Position numbers and translations under genes: made by a program
Shown here: piece after piece, positions 17,859-28,418 of the stretch
Layout: each line of letters starts with the position of its first letter
How positions within the stretch are numbered: position 1 is the first letter of the stretch
The notes under the pieces: model-generated
The model's input: the letters and a program-made list of their open reading frames with translations, nothing else
What the model was told of the DNA's origin: nothing
Databases searched by the model: none
DNA from: Polynucleobacter sp. HIN7
GTDB taxonomy: Bacteria; Pseudomonadota; Gammaproteobacteria; Burkholderiales; Burkholderiaceae
DNA length: 64,000 nucleotides
Direction: 5' to 3'
Assembly (NCBI RefSeq): GCF_030297595.1
Contig: NZ_AP028138.1
Location: 434,001-498,000 of the forward strand

Positions 17859-19532
17859 ATGTCTGAATCTTTTGCAGCACTATTTGAAGAATCCCTAACC
17901 CGTTCTAATATGAAAACCGGCCAGGTTATTTCGGCCGAAGTCGTTCGTATTGATCATAATTTTGTGGTTGTGAATGCCGGCCTAAAGTCCGAAGCATTCA
18001 TACCCGTTGAAGAATTCCAAAACGACCAGGGCGAGCTCGAAGTCAACCCTGGCGATTTCGTATCTGTCGCAATTGACGCCTTAGAAAATGGCTATGGCGA
18101 TACGATTTTGTCACGCGACAAAGCAAAACGCCTTGCGTCTTGGATGAACCTCGAGAAAGCTCTTGAAGGGGCTGAGATCGTTACCGGTACAGTGACCGGT
18201 AAGGTGAAGGGCGGCTTGACCGTCATGGTAAATGGCATTCGTGCCTTTTTACCTGGATCGCTCGTCGATACCCGTCCAATTAAAGATACCAGCCCTTATG
18301 AAGGCAAGACCATGGAGTTTAAGGTCATTAAGCTAGATCGTAAGCGCAATAACGTTGTTCTTTCGCGTCGTGCAGTGGTTGAGGCCAGCCAAGGTGAAGA
18401 GCGCGCGAAGATGATGTCTAACCTCCAAGAGGGTAGCGTTGTTCAGGGCACCATTAAGAACATTACCGATTACGGTGCATTCGTTGATCTTGGCGGTATT
18501 GATGGCCTTCTCCACATTACTGACTTGGCTTGGCGTCGTGTGCGTCACCCCAGCGAAATGCTGACTGTGGGTCAAGAGGTAACCGCTAAGATTCTGAAGT
18601 TTGATCAAGAGAAGAACCGCGTTTCATTAGGTATTAAGCAGTTGGGCGATGATCCTTGGGTTGGTATTGCTCGTCGTTACCCACCCAATACACGCCTATT
18701 TGGTAAGGTCACCAATCTGACCGATTACGGTGCGTTCGTTGAAATCGAGAGCGGCATTGAGGGCTTGGTTCATGTATCTGAAATGGATTGGACCAATAAG
18801 AATGTGGCTCCAAGTAAAGCAGTTGCTTTAGGAACTGAAGTAGAAGTGATGGTTCTAGACATTGATGAAGATAAGCGTCGTATTAGCTTGGGTATTAAGC
18901 AATGCAAAGCAAACCCATGGGAAGAGTTCTCACGTAGCCATCAAAAGGGTGACAAGATCAAAGGCGCAATTAAGTCCATCACGGACTTTGGTGTCTTCAT
19001 TGGCTTGCCTGGTGGAATCGATGGTTTAGTTCACCTTTCTGACTTATCTTGGAATGAGCCTGGCGAAGAGGCTGTTAAGGCCTTCAAGAAAGGCGATGAA
19101 TTGGAAGCTGTTGTTTTGGCAATTGATGTTGAGAAGGAGCGTATCTCTCTTGGAATCAAGCAAATGTCAGGCGACCCCTTTAACAACTTCACATCGACCA
19201 GTGATAAAGGTAGCATGGTCACCGGTACCGTGAAGAGTGTTGATGCTAAAGGTGCTGTGATTGCCCTCGCTGATGAGGTCGAAGGTTATCTGCGCGCCTC
19301 AGAGATCTCAACCGATCGCGTTGAAGATGCGCGCAATGCTCTGAAAGAGGGTGATTCTGTCACTGCCATGATCATTAATATTGATCGTAAATCACGTTCG
19401 ATTAATTTATCGATCAAGGCAAAAGATAGCGCTGATCAACAAGATGCCATGAATAAGTTACAGGGTGATGCTGGCTCTGGCACAACCAATCTTGGCGCCC
19501 TGTTGAAGGCGAAAATGGATAATCAAAGCTAA
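17859..19532 (+). CDS. rpsA: 30S ribosomal protein S1
   Basis: A 557-residue RNA-binding protein that helps ribosomes load structured or weak mRNAs. Six S1 OB-fold repeats are visible, each with a version of the [10 protein letters not shown] motif: repeats 3 to 6 are best, for example [19 protein letters not shown] and [20 protein letters not shown]. The N-terminus [12 protein letters not shown] matches S1 of other proteobacteria and fixes the start at 17859; a GTG at 17850 would add three residues. The ribosome site is weak, as is usual for this self-regulated gene. A GC-rich hairpin follows the stop. Confidence 0.97.
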   Translation: MSESFAALFEESLTRSNMKTGQVISAEVVRIDHNFVVVNAGLKSEAFIPVEEFQNDQGELEVNPGDFVSVAIDALENGYGDTILSRDKAKRLASWMNLEKALEGAEIVTGTVTGKVKGGLTVMVNGIRAFLPGSLVDTRPIKDTSPYEGKTMEFKVIKLDRKRNNVVLSRRAVVEASQGEERAKMMSNLQEGSVVQGTIKNITDYGAFVDLGGIDGLLHITDLAWRRVRHPSEMLTVGQEVTAKILKFDQEKNRVSLGIKQLGDDPWVGIARRYPPNTRLFGKVTNLTDYGAFVEIESGIEGLVHVSEMDWTNKNVAPSKAVALGTEVEVMVLDIDEDKRRISLGIKQCKANPWEEFSRSHQKGDKIKGAIKSITDFGVFIGLPGGIDGLVHLSDLSWNEPGEEAVKAFKKGDELEAVVLAIDVEKERISLGIKQMSGDPFNNFTSTSDKGSMVTGTVKSVDAKGAVIALADEVEGYLRASEISTDRVEDARNALKEGDSVTAMIINIDRKSRSINLSIKAKDSADQQDAMNKLQGDAGSGTTNLGALLKAKMDNQS

Positions 19533-19539
19533 GGTGATT

Positions 19540-19560
19540 CCGCCACCCTTTGGGTGGCGG
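19540..19560 (+). terminator. GC-rich hairpin after rpsA
   Basis: CCGCCACCC and GGGTGGCGG form a perfect 9-bp stem with loop TTT, 7 nt after the rpsA stop. No T-run follows, so it is more likely an RNA-stabilising or attenuating hairpin than a full terminator. It ends 12 nt before the ihfB ATG, and a weak -10-like GCTAAT (19561-19566) lies between. Confidence 0.55.
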
Positions 19561-19572
19561 GCTAATTAGACT

Positions 19573-19923
19573 ATGTCAGATCAAGAGCACCAAGCGATAA
19601 CCCGTTCTGAGCTGGTTGAGAGTCTTGCGGAGCAGTTCCCGCAACTCCTGCCTCGGGATGTTGAGCTAGCAGTAAAAACCTTGCTAGACACCATGACCCA
19701 AGCCTTAGCTGAAGGCAAGCGTATTGAGTTACGTGGTGTGGGCAGCTTTGTTTTGCATCATCGTCCCGCTCGGACTGGACGCAATCCCAAATCGGGTGAG
19801 AAGGTTCTTATCCCAGAAAAGCGTGTTCCGCATTTCAAGCCGGGTAAAGAGCTCCGTGAGCGCGTTGATTACAAGCCACTTGATCAAAAAATTACTTCTG
19901 ACTCGGGTAGCTCGGGTGCCTAA
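19573..19923 (+). CDS. ihfB: Integration host factor subunit beta
   Basis: A 116-residue HU/IHF-family DNA-bending protein that pairs with IhfA. The core aligns with E. coli IHF-beta: [33 protein letters not shown], the DNA-inserting loop [11 protein letters not shown] and [13 protein letters not shown]. It has an 8-residue N-terminal extension and a longer charged C-terminus than the 94-residue E. coli protein. No Shine-Dalgarno is visible. The position after rpsA is conserved in many proteobacteria. The next gene is lapB, with no lapA between. Confidence 0.94.
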   Translation: MSDQEHQAITRSELVESLAEQFPQLLPRDVELAVKTLLDTMTQALAEGKRIELRGVGSFVLHHRPARTGRNPKSGEKVLIPEKRVPHFKPGKELRERVDYKPLDQKITSDSGSSGA

Positions 19924-19984
19924 TCCTGTGGTGGCAGATCTCTTAGGGATCTAAAAATAGTACGTCTATTCATTTGCCACTGAA

Positions 19985-21196
19985 ATGATTCAAATTGAAA
20001 CTGGTTGGTTACTGCTAATCCCCATATTTTTTGGTTTGGGTTGGCTAGCTTCTCGCTGGGATTTACGCTTAGAGGCAAGGCAGGAAGAGCGTGAACGACT
20101 TAAACAGCAACGCTCAACTTTCAAGGGCTTAAACTTATTACTCAATGAGCAGCCAGATCAGGCGATTGAAACCTTGGTCAAGGTTGCCCAATTGGATCCA
20201 GAAACGGTTGATCTGCATTTTTCATTGGGTAATTTGTTTCGCCGTCGCGGTGAGACCGAGCGCGCGATTCGCGTTCATCAGCATCTGGCCAACCGTGAAG
20301 ACTTGAAACCGCGCGATCGAGATCATGCCGCATATGAGTTAGGCCGCGATTTCTTGCGTGCCGGTCTATTAGACCGAGCCGAGGCATCTCTCAATCAAGT
20401 CGGTGCTGGCAAATATGCCGTACCCGCCAAAGAAAGTCTTCTCGAGATGTATCAAATTGAGAAGGACTGGAAAAAAGCCATTATTGCTGCTAATGAACTT
20501 CAGGGCTTGCAGGATAAAAGCCATCAATTAGAGATTGCGCAGTTTTATTGCGAGATTGCCCAAGAAGCGCTAAGACGCGCTGATTTTCCTGAGGCAGATG
20601 GGGCCATCCATCACGCCCTATCGGCAATTCCAAACCATGCCAGAGCCTTAATCTTGCAGGGTGATTACTACTTGGCCAATGAGCGCCCCCAACAGGCGAT
20701 TGATGTCTGGGCAATTGTGGCGAAAGAGAATCCCGCTTATATGCATTTAGTAGCCGATCGGTGGATGGCTGCACATCATGCTGTCAACCAAGTCGATCTT
20801 GGTTTAGATCAATTACTCGTTCTTCTCAAAACCCAAGCCATTGGGGAGCTCTTGGACATCGTGCATAAGCATATGATGCAAATTCGGGGGGCTCAGGCGG
20901 CCGAAGCCATGTTAGTTGATGTCATGCAGCATTCTCCGACACTCAGTGCTTTATCAAAACTGGCGGAGACGCGTTTAGCCTTGGCAGAAATGACGGGTCC
21001 CGAGACACGGGTAGCCGATCTTAAGTCTACCCTTGGGTTACTCAAGCAGCGGACAACTGCTTTGGCGCGTTATACCTGTGGCAATTGCGGATTTCGGGCA
21101 AGGCGTTTTTATTGGCAGTGCCCTGGTTGTAATCATTGGGAGGCATACTCACCCCGACGGACTGAGGGCGCTGTTCCGAGCGGCCCGTCGATGTAA
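19985..21196 (+). CDS. lapB: Lipopolysaccharide assembly protein B
   Basis: A 403-residue inner-membrane protein that in E. coli helps FtsH degrade LpxC and so limits LPS synthesis. One N-terminal membrane segment (about 7-22) is followed by TPR repeats through about 350 and a C-terminal rubredoxin-type zinc knuckle with CGNCGF and CPGC. The ATG at 19985 places the membrane anchor correctly. In E. coli and in related Burkholderiaceae the small membrane protein LapA is coded just upstream; here only 61 nt separate ihfB and lapB. Confidence 0.92.
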   Translation: MIQIETGWLLLIPIFFGLGWLASRWDLRLEARQEERERLKQQRSTFKGLNLLLNEQPDQAIETLVKVAQLDPETVDLHFSLGNLFRRRGETERAIRVHQHLANREDLKPRDRDHAAYELGRDFLRAGLLDRAEASLNQVGAGKYAVPAKESLLEMYQIEKDWKKAIIAANELQGLQDKSHQLEIAQFYCEIAQEALRRADFPEADGAIHHALSAIPNHARALILQGDYYLANERPQQAIDVWAIVAKENPAYMHLVADRWMAAHHAVNQVDLGLDQLLVLLKTQAIGELLDIVHKHMMQIRGAQAAEAMLVDVMQHSPTLSALSKLAETRLALAEMTGPETRVADLKSTLGLLKQRTTALARYTCGNCGFRARRFYWQCPGCNHWEAYSPRRTEGAVPSGPSM

Positions 21197-21243
21197 TCAA
21201 TCACTCAAATGATCTAGTAAGTACTTTGAATGAGGAATAAAGA

Positions 21244-22608
21244 TTGAAAGTCACTATTGTTGGAAGTGGATATGTGGGATTAGTTACCGGGGCATGTTTA
21301 GCCGAACTCGGTAATACGGTTTTCTGTTTAGATCTCGATCAGAAAAAGATCGATATCTTAAACTCGGGCGGAGTTCCAATTTACGAACCGGGGTTGCAAG
21401 AGATGATCGCCCGTAATCGCGCGGCTGGACGCATTCAATTTTCGACCGATGTGGCAGCGGCTGTTCAGCATGGTGAAATTCAGTTTATTGCCGTGGGTAC
21501 CCCGCCAGATGAAGATGGCTCGGCCGATTTGCAGTATGTGATTGCGGCAGCACGCAATATTGGCAAATATATGAACGGTCCCAAGGTCATCGTTGATAAG
21601 TCAACGGTGCCAGTTGGTACTGCAGATAAAGTGACTCAAGCCATTACCGAGGAATTAAAAAAGCGCAATTTGGATCTCACATGGTGCTCAGTGGTCTCCA
21701 ATCCTGAGTTTTTGAAGGAGGGTGCTGCGGTTGAGGATTTTATGCGCCCCGATCGCATTGTGATTGGCACCAATCAGGATGCCGCGGGACTGCGTGCCAA
21801 AGAACTGATGCGCAAACTCTATGCACCATTTAATCGTCATCATGAGCGTACCTATTACATGGATGTAAAGAGTGCCGAGCTTACAAAATATGCTGCCAAT
21901 GCAATGCTAGCAACGCGTATCTCGTTTATGAATGAGCTTGCCAATTTAGCCGATGCGGTTGGTGCTGATATTGAGGCCGTTCGCCAGGGCATTGGTTCCG
22001 ACTCACGGATTGGTTATGGATTTTTATACGCAGGAACAGGCTATGGTGGCTCTTGCTTTCCAAAGGATGTATCAGCCTTGACCAAAACAGCTTTACAGCA
22101 TGGGCGTGACCTAAAAATCTTAGAGGCCGTCGAGGCAGTCAATCAGAGCCAAAAAACAATCTTGATCGAGAAGATTACCAAACGTTTTGGTGATGACCTC
22201 TCTAAGCATCGATTTGCAGTATGGGGTTTGGCATTCAAACCCAACACGGATGATATGCGTGAGGCTCCTAGTCGCTATATTATTTCTGAGTTAGTCAAGC
22301 GTGGTGCAGAGGTGATGGCTCATGATCCAGTTGCAATGCCTGAGGCACAACACGCCTTTGAGATCGATTTTCAAGGAAAACCAGATCAGCTTCAAAAAAT
22401 TTCCCTAGTAAAAACTCCTGAGGATGCCTTAGTAGGGGCCAGTGCATTAATCATTGTGACCGAGTGGAAGGCGTTCCGTAGCCCTGATTTTGATCATCTA
22501 AAACAGGCGATGAAGAACCCGATCATTTTTGATGGGCGTAATTTGTATGAACCTCAGTCCATGACCGACCTCGGTTTTGAGTATTACGGAATTGGTCGGC
22601 ATAATTAA
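21244..22608 (+). CDS. ugd: UDP-glucose 6-dehydrogenase
   Basis: A 454-residue NAD-dependent enzyme oxidising UDP-glucose to UDP-glucuronate for surface polysaccharide. The start [17 protein letters not shown] is the NAD site, and the catalytic cysteine is about residue 271 in [11 protein letters not shown]. The start codon is TTG, supported by GAGGAA upstream and by homology from residue 1. It lies with lapB, hldE1 and hldD, so the neighbourhood supplies and regulates outer-membrane sugar precursors. Confidence 0.95.
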   Translation: MKVTIVGSGYVGLVTGACLAELGNTVFCLDLDQKKIDILNSGGVPIYEPGLQEMIARNRAAGRIQFSTDVAAAVQHGEIQFIAVGTPPDEDGSADLQYVIAAARNIGKYMNGPKVIVDKSTVPVGTADKVTQAITEELKKRNLDLTWCSVVSNPEFLKEGAAVEDFMRPDRIVIGTNQDAAGLRAKELMRKLYAPFNRHHERTYYMDVKSAELTKYAANAMLATRISFMNELANLADAVGADIEAVRQGIGSDSRIGYGFLYAGTGYGGSCFPKDVSALTKTALQHGRDLKILEAVEAVNQSQKTILIEKITKRFGDDLSKHRFAVWGLAFKPNTDDMREAPSRYIISELVKRGAEVMAHDPVAMPEAQHAFEIDFQGKPDQLQKISLVKTPEDALVGASALIIVTEWKAFRSPDFDHLKQAMKNPIIFDGRNLYEPQSMTDLGFEYYGIGRHN

Positions 22609-22630
22609 CATTTGAATTAAATTTAGAGCG

Positions 22631-23563
22631 ATGACTGAGAAAGCTGACCGTACACAATTTAGCAAAGCACGCCTTTTGGTGGTGGGTGATGTCATGCTCG
22701 ATCGCTATTGGTTTGGTGACACTAGTCGTATCTCGCCTGAGGCCCCAGTTCCTGTGGTTCAGGTTGGCAAGATTGATGAGCGTTTAGGGGGCGCAGCTAA
22801 CGTAGCCCGCAACGCCTCGGCTTTAGGAGCGCAAACCAGCCTTCTAGGGGTGATTGGAGTGGATGAGGCTGGCAAACGTGTAGAAGCCTTATTGCAAGAT
22901 AGTGGTGTACAAAGCTACTTACAATCTGATCCCAAAGTACCCACGACGGTTAAGTTAAGAGTGATTGCTCGGCAGCAGCAACTGATTCGTTTGGACTTTG
23001 AGGAAACTCCGAGTCCAGGCTCGCTCGCTCAAAAGCTCAAGCAGTTCGAGGCATTATTGCCCGAAGCAGATGTTGTTATCTTGTCCGACTATGGCAAGGG
23101 TGCACTTGAGCAAGTAGCAAGCATGATTGCTCTAGCAAAAGCCAAAAATAAGATCGTTCTGGTCGACCCAAAGGGTGATGCATATGCGAAGTACCGGGGG
23201 GCTACTGTATTGACGCCCAATCGTAGCGAATTGCGGCAAGTGGTTGGCGCATGGTCGAGCGAAGCGGAGCTCACCCAAAAAGCGCAAGCCTTGCGAGAGC
23301 AGCTTCAGGTTGAGGCTTTACTCTTAACTCGCTCTGAGGAAGGCATGACATTATTTACATCAGCGGGCGCAAGTCATGTACGTGCGCAGGCCCGCGAGGT
23401 ATTTGATGTATCAGGCGCTGGCGATACCGTCATTGCTACTTTAGCAGTAGCCTTGGCAGCCAAATGGCCGCTGGAGCGTGCGATGGCCCTAGCCAATCGC
23501 GCTGGAGGAATCGTAGTCGGTAAACTGGGAACAGCAACCGTTTGTGCAGAGGAGCTACAGTGA
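22631..23563 (+). CDS. rfaE1: D-glycero-beta-D-manno-heptose-7-phosphate kinase
   Basis: A 310-residue PfkB-family sugar kinase, the first half of the LPS heptose pathway enzyme that E. coli makes as the fused HldE. Motifs are [25 protein letters not shown] and the anion-hole [14 protein letters not shown]. The adenylyltransferase half is absent, so a separate rfaE2/hldC gene must exist elsewhere. The stop codon overlaps the GTG start of hldD by 4 nt (GTGA). Confidence 0.94.
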   Translation: MTEKADRTQFSKARLLVVGDVMLDRYWFGDTSRISPEAPVPVVQVGKIDERLGGAANVARNASALGAQTSLLGVIGVDEAGKRVEALLQDSGVQSYLQSDPKVPTTVKLRVIARQQQLIRLDFEETPSPGSLAQKLKQFEALLPEADVVILSDYGKGALEQVASMIALAKAKNKIVLVDPKGDAYAKYRGATVLTPNRSELRQVVGAWSSEAELTQKAQALREQLQVEALLLTRSEEGMTLFTSAGASHVRAQAREVFDVSGAGDTVIATLAVALAAKWPLERAMALANRAGGIVVGKLGTATVCAEELQ

Positions 23564-24579
23564 CCTATATCGTGACTGGTGCCGCCGGATTTGTGGGTGC
23601 GAATATTGTTCGTGCCTTAAATGCCCGTGGTGAAAAAAATATTATTGCAGTCGATGATTTGCGACCTGCAGATAAATATCGCAATCTAGCCGATTTGGAT
23701 ATTGCCGATTACATCGATAAGAATGATTTTTTAGAAGGCTTTCATGAGGGCTGGTTTGGTAAGGTAAAGGCAGTATTTCATGAGGGTGCCTGTTCGGACA
23801 CGATGGAGACCGATGGGGTTTTCATGATGAACAATAACTATCAATACTCTATCAATCTCTATGAGATTTGCACCGACCAAAAGGTGCCATTTCTTTATGC
23901 ATCATCGGCTGCAACCTATGGGGGATCTGATACGTTTGTAGAGGATCGTCAGCATGAGAAGCCTTTGAACATTTATGGCTACTCAAAGTTTCTGTTTGAC
24001 CAATATATGCGTGCACGCATGGCTGAGAAGGCTCCGACCGCTCAGGTAGTTGGCTTTCGGTATTTCAATGTATATGGTCCACGTGAGTCCCATAAAGGGA
24101 GGATGGCCTCAGTCGCATTCCATCATTACCATCAGTTCAAAAAAAATCAAACGGTCAAATTATTTGGTGAATATGGCGGCTATGCACCCGGTCAGCAATC
24201 ACGGGATTTTGTATCGGTTGAAGATGTTATAAAAGTGAACCTATTTTTCTTGGATCATCCAGAAAAGAGTGGCATTTTTAACCTTGGCACAGGTCGCGCT
24301 CAACCTTTTAATGATGTCGCACTAGCAACTGTAAATACCATGCGTAAACTGGCCAATCAACCAGCGTTAGCATTGGCAGATTTAGTACAACAAGGTTTCA
24401 TTCAATACATTCCATTTCCTGATGACTTGCGGGGCAAATATCAGTGCTTCACACAAGCCGATTTAACTCAATTAAGGGCGGCAGGCTATACCGATAGCTT
24501 CTTAGATGTTGAGCATGGTGTCAGTCAATACATTGCCTGGTTATCAGAAAATTCTGATTTTTTAGCCAATCCCCTCTAG
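23560..24579 (+). CDS. hldD: ADP-L-glycero-D-manno-heptose 6-epimerase
   Basis: A 339-residue short-chain dehydrogenase-type epimerase completing ADP-heptose for the LPS inner core. The N-terminal NADP site is [12 protein letters not shown], and the catalytic [11 protein letters not shown] holds the Tyr-x3-Lys pair. The start is GTG at 23560, overlapping the rfaE1 stop; an upstream TTG would only add a tail inside rfaE1. The end is [10 protein letters not shown], typical of the family. Confidence 0.95.
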   Translation: MTYIVTGAAGFVGANIVRALNARGEKNIIAVDDLRPADKYRNLADLDIADYIDKNDFLEGFHEGWFGKVKAVFHEGACSDTMETDGVFMMNNNYQYSINLYEICTDQKVPFLYASSAATYGGSDTFVEDRQHEKPLNIYGYSKFLFDQYMRARMAEKAPTAQVVGFRYFNVYGPRESHKGRMASVAFHHYHQFKKNQTVKLFGEYGGYAPGQQSRDFVSVEDVIKVNLFFLDHPEKSGIFNLGTGRAQPFNDVALATVNTMRKLANQPALALADLVQQGFIQYIPFPDDLRGKYQCFTQADLTQLRAAGYTDSFLDVEHGVSQYIAWLSENSDFLANPL

Positions 24580-24673
24580 ACTATTTTTTTCGTCAACCCA
24601 ATCAACCATTGGGCGTTGAAGAAGGCCATGACATATTCGTCATGGTTTATTCATCAACCTCAAAGGAGAAATT

Positions 24674-25120
24674 ATGGGTTTATCGACTCTGTTTCACACA
24701 TCTGCTAACGCTGTATCTAAAGGATCGATGATTGGCATGATGGCATTAGCACTGGCACTTCCTCTTGGGATAACTCCTGCAAATGCTGCTCCAGTCAATG
24801 TCAATACGGCCAGTCAGACCGAGTTAGAGAGTATTCGTGGGCTTGGGCCATCAAAAGCGAAGGCAATTATTGCGGAGCGAGAAAAGGGCGGTGCGTTTTA
24901 TGACTCCTATGATCTGCAATCACGGGTTCGCGGTATTGGCGAGCGTTCGGTGAGTAAATTAATGGAGAATGGTTTGAAAATCGAGGGTCAAAGTGGATAC
25001 CGTGAGACAAAAAGTGGCCCACGCTCAGAGGCGCGTTCCACAAAAAAGAACTCCAAGTATCAAACTAAAGCGTCTACGGCGGAGGGTGAGCGGTCGACAG
25101 GTTCGCGTCACCGCTACTGA
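24674..25120 (+). CDS. Secreted helix-hairpin-helix (ComEA-like) protein
   Basis: A 148-residue protein with a signal sequence (hydrophobic stretch about 20-36, cleavage near ANAAP) and a single ComEA-type helix-hairpin-helix domain (about 40-105) whose core reads VNVNTASQTELESIRGLGPSKAKAI. The rest is a basic, serine-rich tail. ComEA binds incoming DNA in the periplasm during transformation, so this may be a DNA-uptake protein, but no other com gene is nearby. AAGGAG precedes the ATG. The 94-nt gap after hldD holds a short stretch with no other feature seen. Confidence 0.8.
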   Translation: MGLSTLFHTSANAVSKGSMIGMMALALALPLGITPANAAPVNVNTASQTELESIRGLGPSKAKAIIAEREKGGAFYDSYDLQSRVRGIGERSVSKLMENGLKIEGQSGYRETKSGPRSEARSTKKNSKYQTKASTAEGERSTGSRHRY

Positions 25121-25148
25121 AATCAGCAGTTTTGGGTGAAGTTATCGC

Positions 25149-25154
25149 TAAAAT
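25149..25154 (+). promoter_or_regulatory. Predicted -10 box, leaderless cysM start
   Basis: TAAAAT (5 of 6 to TATAAT) ends exactly 6 nt before the cysM ATG. No Shine-Dalgarno precedes it. No convincing -35 is seen. Confidence 0.4.
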
Positions 25155-25160
25155 AACTCT

Positions 25161-26087
25161 ATGACCCAATTCAATCCATCTGCGGCACTCTATCCAACGA
25201 TTTCTCAAACCATTGGTAATACCCCCTTGGTTCGCTTACAGCGTATTCCTGGTGTGGAGAATGAGCGCCGCGGTAATGTGATTTTAGGTAAGTTGGAAGG
25301 TAATAATCCAGCCGGGTCGGTCAAAGACCGACCCGCGCTCTCCATGATTAAGCACGCTGAGTTGCGTGGTGAGATTAAACCTGGCGATACTCTAATTGAG
25401 GCTACCAGTGGCAACACTGGTATTGCAATTGCGATGGTTGGGGCTATGTTGGGCTACAAAATTATTTTGGTCATGCCCGAAAACCAAAGCCTTGAGCGTC
25501 GACAGAGCATGGCGGCGTATGGTGCGGAACTTATTTTGACCTCCAGTTCAGGCGGGATGGAGTTGGCTCGTGATTACGCAGAGCAATTGCAAAAAGAGGG
25601 TCGCGGCAAACTGTTAGATCAATTTGCAAACCCAGATAATCCGCGGGCTCACATCGAGACCACTGGGCCTGAGATTTGGCGTGATACGCATGGTCAGATT
25701 ACCCATTTTGTTTCTGCGATGGGGACTACGGGAACGATTACTGGCGTATCAACATATCTAAAGTCCATGAATCCAGAGATCCAAATTATTGGTGGGCAGC
25801 CTGAAGAGGGCTCGCAGATTCCTGGAATTCGGAAATGGGCACCTGCCTACTTGCCCAAAATCTACCAAGCTGAACGTGTTGATCGAATTGAGTATGTTAG
25901 TCAGGCGGAAGCGGAGGAAATGGCCCGTCGTATGGCTAAGGAAGAAGGTATCTTTTGTGGCGTGTCTGCTGCAGGCGCTTTAGTGATTGCACTTCGCGTT
26001 GCTCAAACGGTTGAGAACGCCACGATTGTATTCATTGTGTGCGATCGGGGCGATCGCTATTTATCGACAGGTGTATTTCCAGCCTAG
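25161..26087 (+). CDS. cysM: Cysteine synthase B
   Basis: A 308-residue PLP enzyme making cysteine from O-acetylserine and sulfide or thiosulfate. The PLP lysine is in NPAGSVKDRPAL, with TSGNTGIAIA binding the substrate carboxylate and a PEEGSQIPGIRKW loop typical of CysM rather than CysK. Its stop overlaps the convergent mltB gene by 4 bp. The gene closes the LPS-sugar run but has its own predicted -10. Confidence 0.94.
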   Translation: MTQFNPSAALYPTISQTIGNTPLVRLQRIPGVENERRGNVILGKLEGNNPAGSVKDRPALSMIKHAELRGEIKPGDTLIEATSGNTGIAIAMVGAMLGYKIILVMPENQSLERRQSMAAYGAELILTSSSGGMELARDYAEQLQKEGRGKLLDQFANPDNPRAHIETTGPEIWRDTHGQITHFVSAMGTTGTITGVSTYLKSMNPEIQIIGGQPEEGSQIPGIRKWAPAYLPKIYQAERVDRIEYVSQAEAEEMARRMAKEEGIFCGVSAAGALVIALRVAQTVENATIVFIVCDRGDRYLSTGVFPA

Positions 26088-27364
26088 TTACTAGGTTTTG
26101 GTGGCTTGCTCGATTTTTTCACTTTACTATCTTTTTTTGCCGTTTTAGTTGTCGTGGATCGATTTTTACTAGCGGGCATAGGCCCCGGTTTCTCGATTTG
26201 GTCACGTGTAAACACACTTTTGTTTTGATACCCTAGCGCCTGCGCAAATTCAGCAACACTTTGAGCATAAAAGTAACTACGGTTGTAGTTCACAATACTG
26301 AGGAAATTTTGGAGTCCAACAACATACAGAATCTCGGGCTCTTGATTGACTCCAGGCGATGGCAAATCAACAATCAAAGCTTTGCTACCCGGTTCAACCC
26401 CGCCTTGCAGCAGATCGCCGTTGCTGGGCTCCAAAATACCGAGCTGAATTAACTCTGCAACTGTAATTTTAGCAATCGGCTGGCCATCGGCTAGCTCAAT
26501 AATTTTTGCCCGAGTTTGCTCATTTTGAATGACAGGAAAGTAGATGGGCATACCAGGTTGCCAGCCATGAACTTTGAGAAAGTTGGCGACGCTAAAGATT
26601 GCATCACGTCGACTATTGCGAAGATCAATTACGCCATCGCCATCCCCGTCGGTGGCAAATTGCAAAATACTCCCAGGCATAAACTGGGGAAGTCCAACGG
26701 CACCTGCATAGGAGCTACTTTGATTGAGGCAACGATTAAACGCATCTTGCCGATTTTTGGCTTCTTGCCAGCACAAAATAATGAGGTCTTTCAGTTGATT
26801 CTGAAAAAGAAGCTCACGCGCTGCTTGATTGGGCGCCTCTGGATAGTCAAAAGCAAGGGTGCTCAGTACATCCTTGACCCGGAAGTTTCCCATTTGACGA
26901 CCATAAATCGTCTCAACCCCAATAATCGCCGCAATCACTTGATGGGGAACGCCAGATTCCGATTCGGCAGCTTCTAGGGCAGCACGATTTTGCTCGATAA
27001 AGGCAAGGCCAGCTCGAATACGGACTGGTTCCACAAAGCGCGAACGATATACCCGCCAGTTTTTTTGAAAGCTAACAGGCGGGGGAGCAACTAATTTTTT
27101 GACTTGGGATAGATGTTGAACATCATTAAAGCCACTATCCAGAAATGCCAAAGGAATGTTTTGTTGCCGTGAGATCTGATCGAGAAGCTCCTTGAGTGAA
27201 GACGGATATCGTTTAGCACTAGATACAGTAGCCTTATCAGCACGAACCTCTACTTTGGGTTTTGTGGACTGAGGATTGGATGCTGTGCTTGGTGGAGTGG
27301 GCGATGCACAGGCGCCTAACAGAACCGCTAGTACCAGGCTGGAGAAAAACGGTAGAAAGTTCAA
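26084..27364 (-). CDS. mltB: Lytic murein transglycosylase B (lipoprotein)
   Basis: A 426-residue lipoprotein that cleaves peptidoglycan glycan strands. The signal ends in the lipobox LGAC with Cys19. After a linker, the SLT/MltB domain (about 60-370) has the catalytic glutamate in GVETIYG and the VGLPQFMPGS motif. A basic lysine-rich tail, SKVKKSSKPPK, ends the protein. The start is TTG at 27364, the only one that preserves the lipoprotein signal; the next methionine is internal. No clear ribosome site is seen. Confidence 0.92.
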   Translation of the reverse strand: MNFLPFFSSLVLAVLLGACASPTPPSTASNPQSTKPKVEVRADKATVSSAKRYPSSLKELLDQISRQQNIPLAFLDSGFNDVQHLSQVKKLVAPPPVSFQKNWRVYRSRFVEPVRIRAGLAFIEQNRAALEAAESESGVPHQVIAAIIGVETIYGRQMGNFRVKDVLSTLAFDYPEAPNQAARELLFQNQLKDLIILCWQEAKNRQDAFNRCLNQSSSYAGAVGLPQFMPGSILQFATDGDGDGVIDLRNSRRDAIFSVANFLKVHGWQPGMPIYFPVIQNEQTRAKIIELADGQPIAKITVAELIQLGILEPSNGDLLQGGVEPGSKALIVDLPSPGVNQEPEILYVVGLQNFLSIVNYNRSYFYAQSVAEFAQALGYQNKSVFTRDQIEKPGPMPASKNRSTTTKTAKKDSKVKKSSKPPKPSN

Positions 27365-27447
27365 GATCGCGCTAAGATAATAAAAAAAGTATTTTTAATA
27401 TAAATTCATATTAAGTATAGTTAGTTGTTATTCAATGAGAGACAAAT

Positions 27448-28368
27448 ATGAGTACAGCCTACATCAGCCATCCTGATTTTATGAAACACGAGATGGGTCG
27501 CCATCATCCAGAGTGTCCTGAGCGAATTGCCGCAATTGAGGATCAGCTAATTCAGAGTCGTCTGGATACGCATTTAAAGCGGATTGATCCCCCACTTGCA
27601 TCGGACGCTGATATCACACGAGTGCATAGCGAAGATCATTTGGCATTTGTGAAGAGTAAGGCTCCGAGTAGCGGCTACTCCATGATTGATGGCGATACCA
27701 TCATGAACCCAGCAACGTTAACAGTCTCCTTGCGTGCAGCCGGCGCAGCAATAGCAGCAGTGGATGCCGTGATGCAAGGTGAGGTCAATAATGCCTTTTG
27801 TGCGATTCGGCCTCCGGGACATCATGCTGAGCCTCATCGCTCGATGGGGTTTTGCGTATTTAATAATGTGGCAATTGCCGCGCGTTATGCCATCGAAAAG
27901 TATGACCTTGAACGTGTTGCCGTGATTGATTTTGATGTCCATCACGGTAATGGTACAGAGGCCGCATTCATCAATGACCCACATGTACTCATGTGCAGTT
28001 TTTTTCAACACCCTTTTTACCCCTACAGTGGTTTAGATGGCGGGGAAAATATGGTCAATGTGCCCCTGCCGGCAACCACTAATGGCAAGATCGTCCGCGA
28101 CATGATTAGTAAAACCTGGATTCCACGACTTGATGAATTCAAACCCCAGCTCATTATCATTTCAGCGGGTTTTGACGCTCATCGTGAGGACGATTTAGGC
28201 CAAATGGGCTTGGTTGAGGATGATTATGTATGGATGACCAAGCAATTAATGGAGGTTGCTAATCGCTATTGCGATGGCAAGATTGTGAGTTGCCTTGAGG
28301 GCGGATATAACCTCTCAGCGTTAGGCCGAAGCGTTGCTGCCCATCTAAAAACCTTGGCCGAGATTTAA
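27448..28368 (+). CDS. Histone deacetylase-family amidohydrolase
   Basis: A 306-residue zinc hydrolase of the arginase/deacetylase fold, class II/AcuC-like. The zinc site shows IDFDVHHGNGTE and GFDAHREDDLG, and the charge-relay histidine pair lies in RPPGHHAEPHRSMGFC. Bacterial members deacetylate acetyl-lysine proteins, polyamines or acetoin-related substrates; which applies is unknown. It is just upstream of etfBA, a frequent arrangement in betaproteobacteria. A ribosome site GAGA precedes the ATG. Confidence 0.88.
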   Translation: MSTAYISHPDFMKHEMGRHHPECPERIAAIEDQLIQSRLDTHLKRIDPPLASDADITRVHSEDHLAFVKSKAPSSGYSMIDGDTIMNPATLTVSLRAAGAAIAAVDAVMQGEVNNAFCAIRPPGHHAEPHRSMGFCVFNNVAIAARYAIEKYDLERVAVIDFDVHHGNGTEAAFINDPHVLMCSFFQHPFYPYSGLDGGENMVNVPLPATTNGKIVRDMISKTWIPRLDEFKPQLIIISAGFDAHREDDLGQMGLVEDDYVWMTKQLMEVANRYCDGKIVSCLEGGYNLSALGRSVAAHLKTLAEI

Positions 28369-28418
28369 TCTGAATCACGATAAAATGGAGGTTTAGATAC
28401 GTAAAAAGGTCCTCTTTC

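Noticed and set aside
26516-26977. 153-codon open frame opposite mltB
   Set aside because: Shadow of the transglycosylase gene; composition follows the reverse complement of mltB codons.
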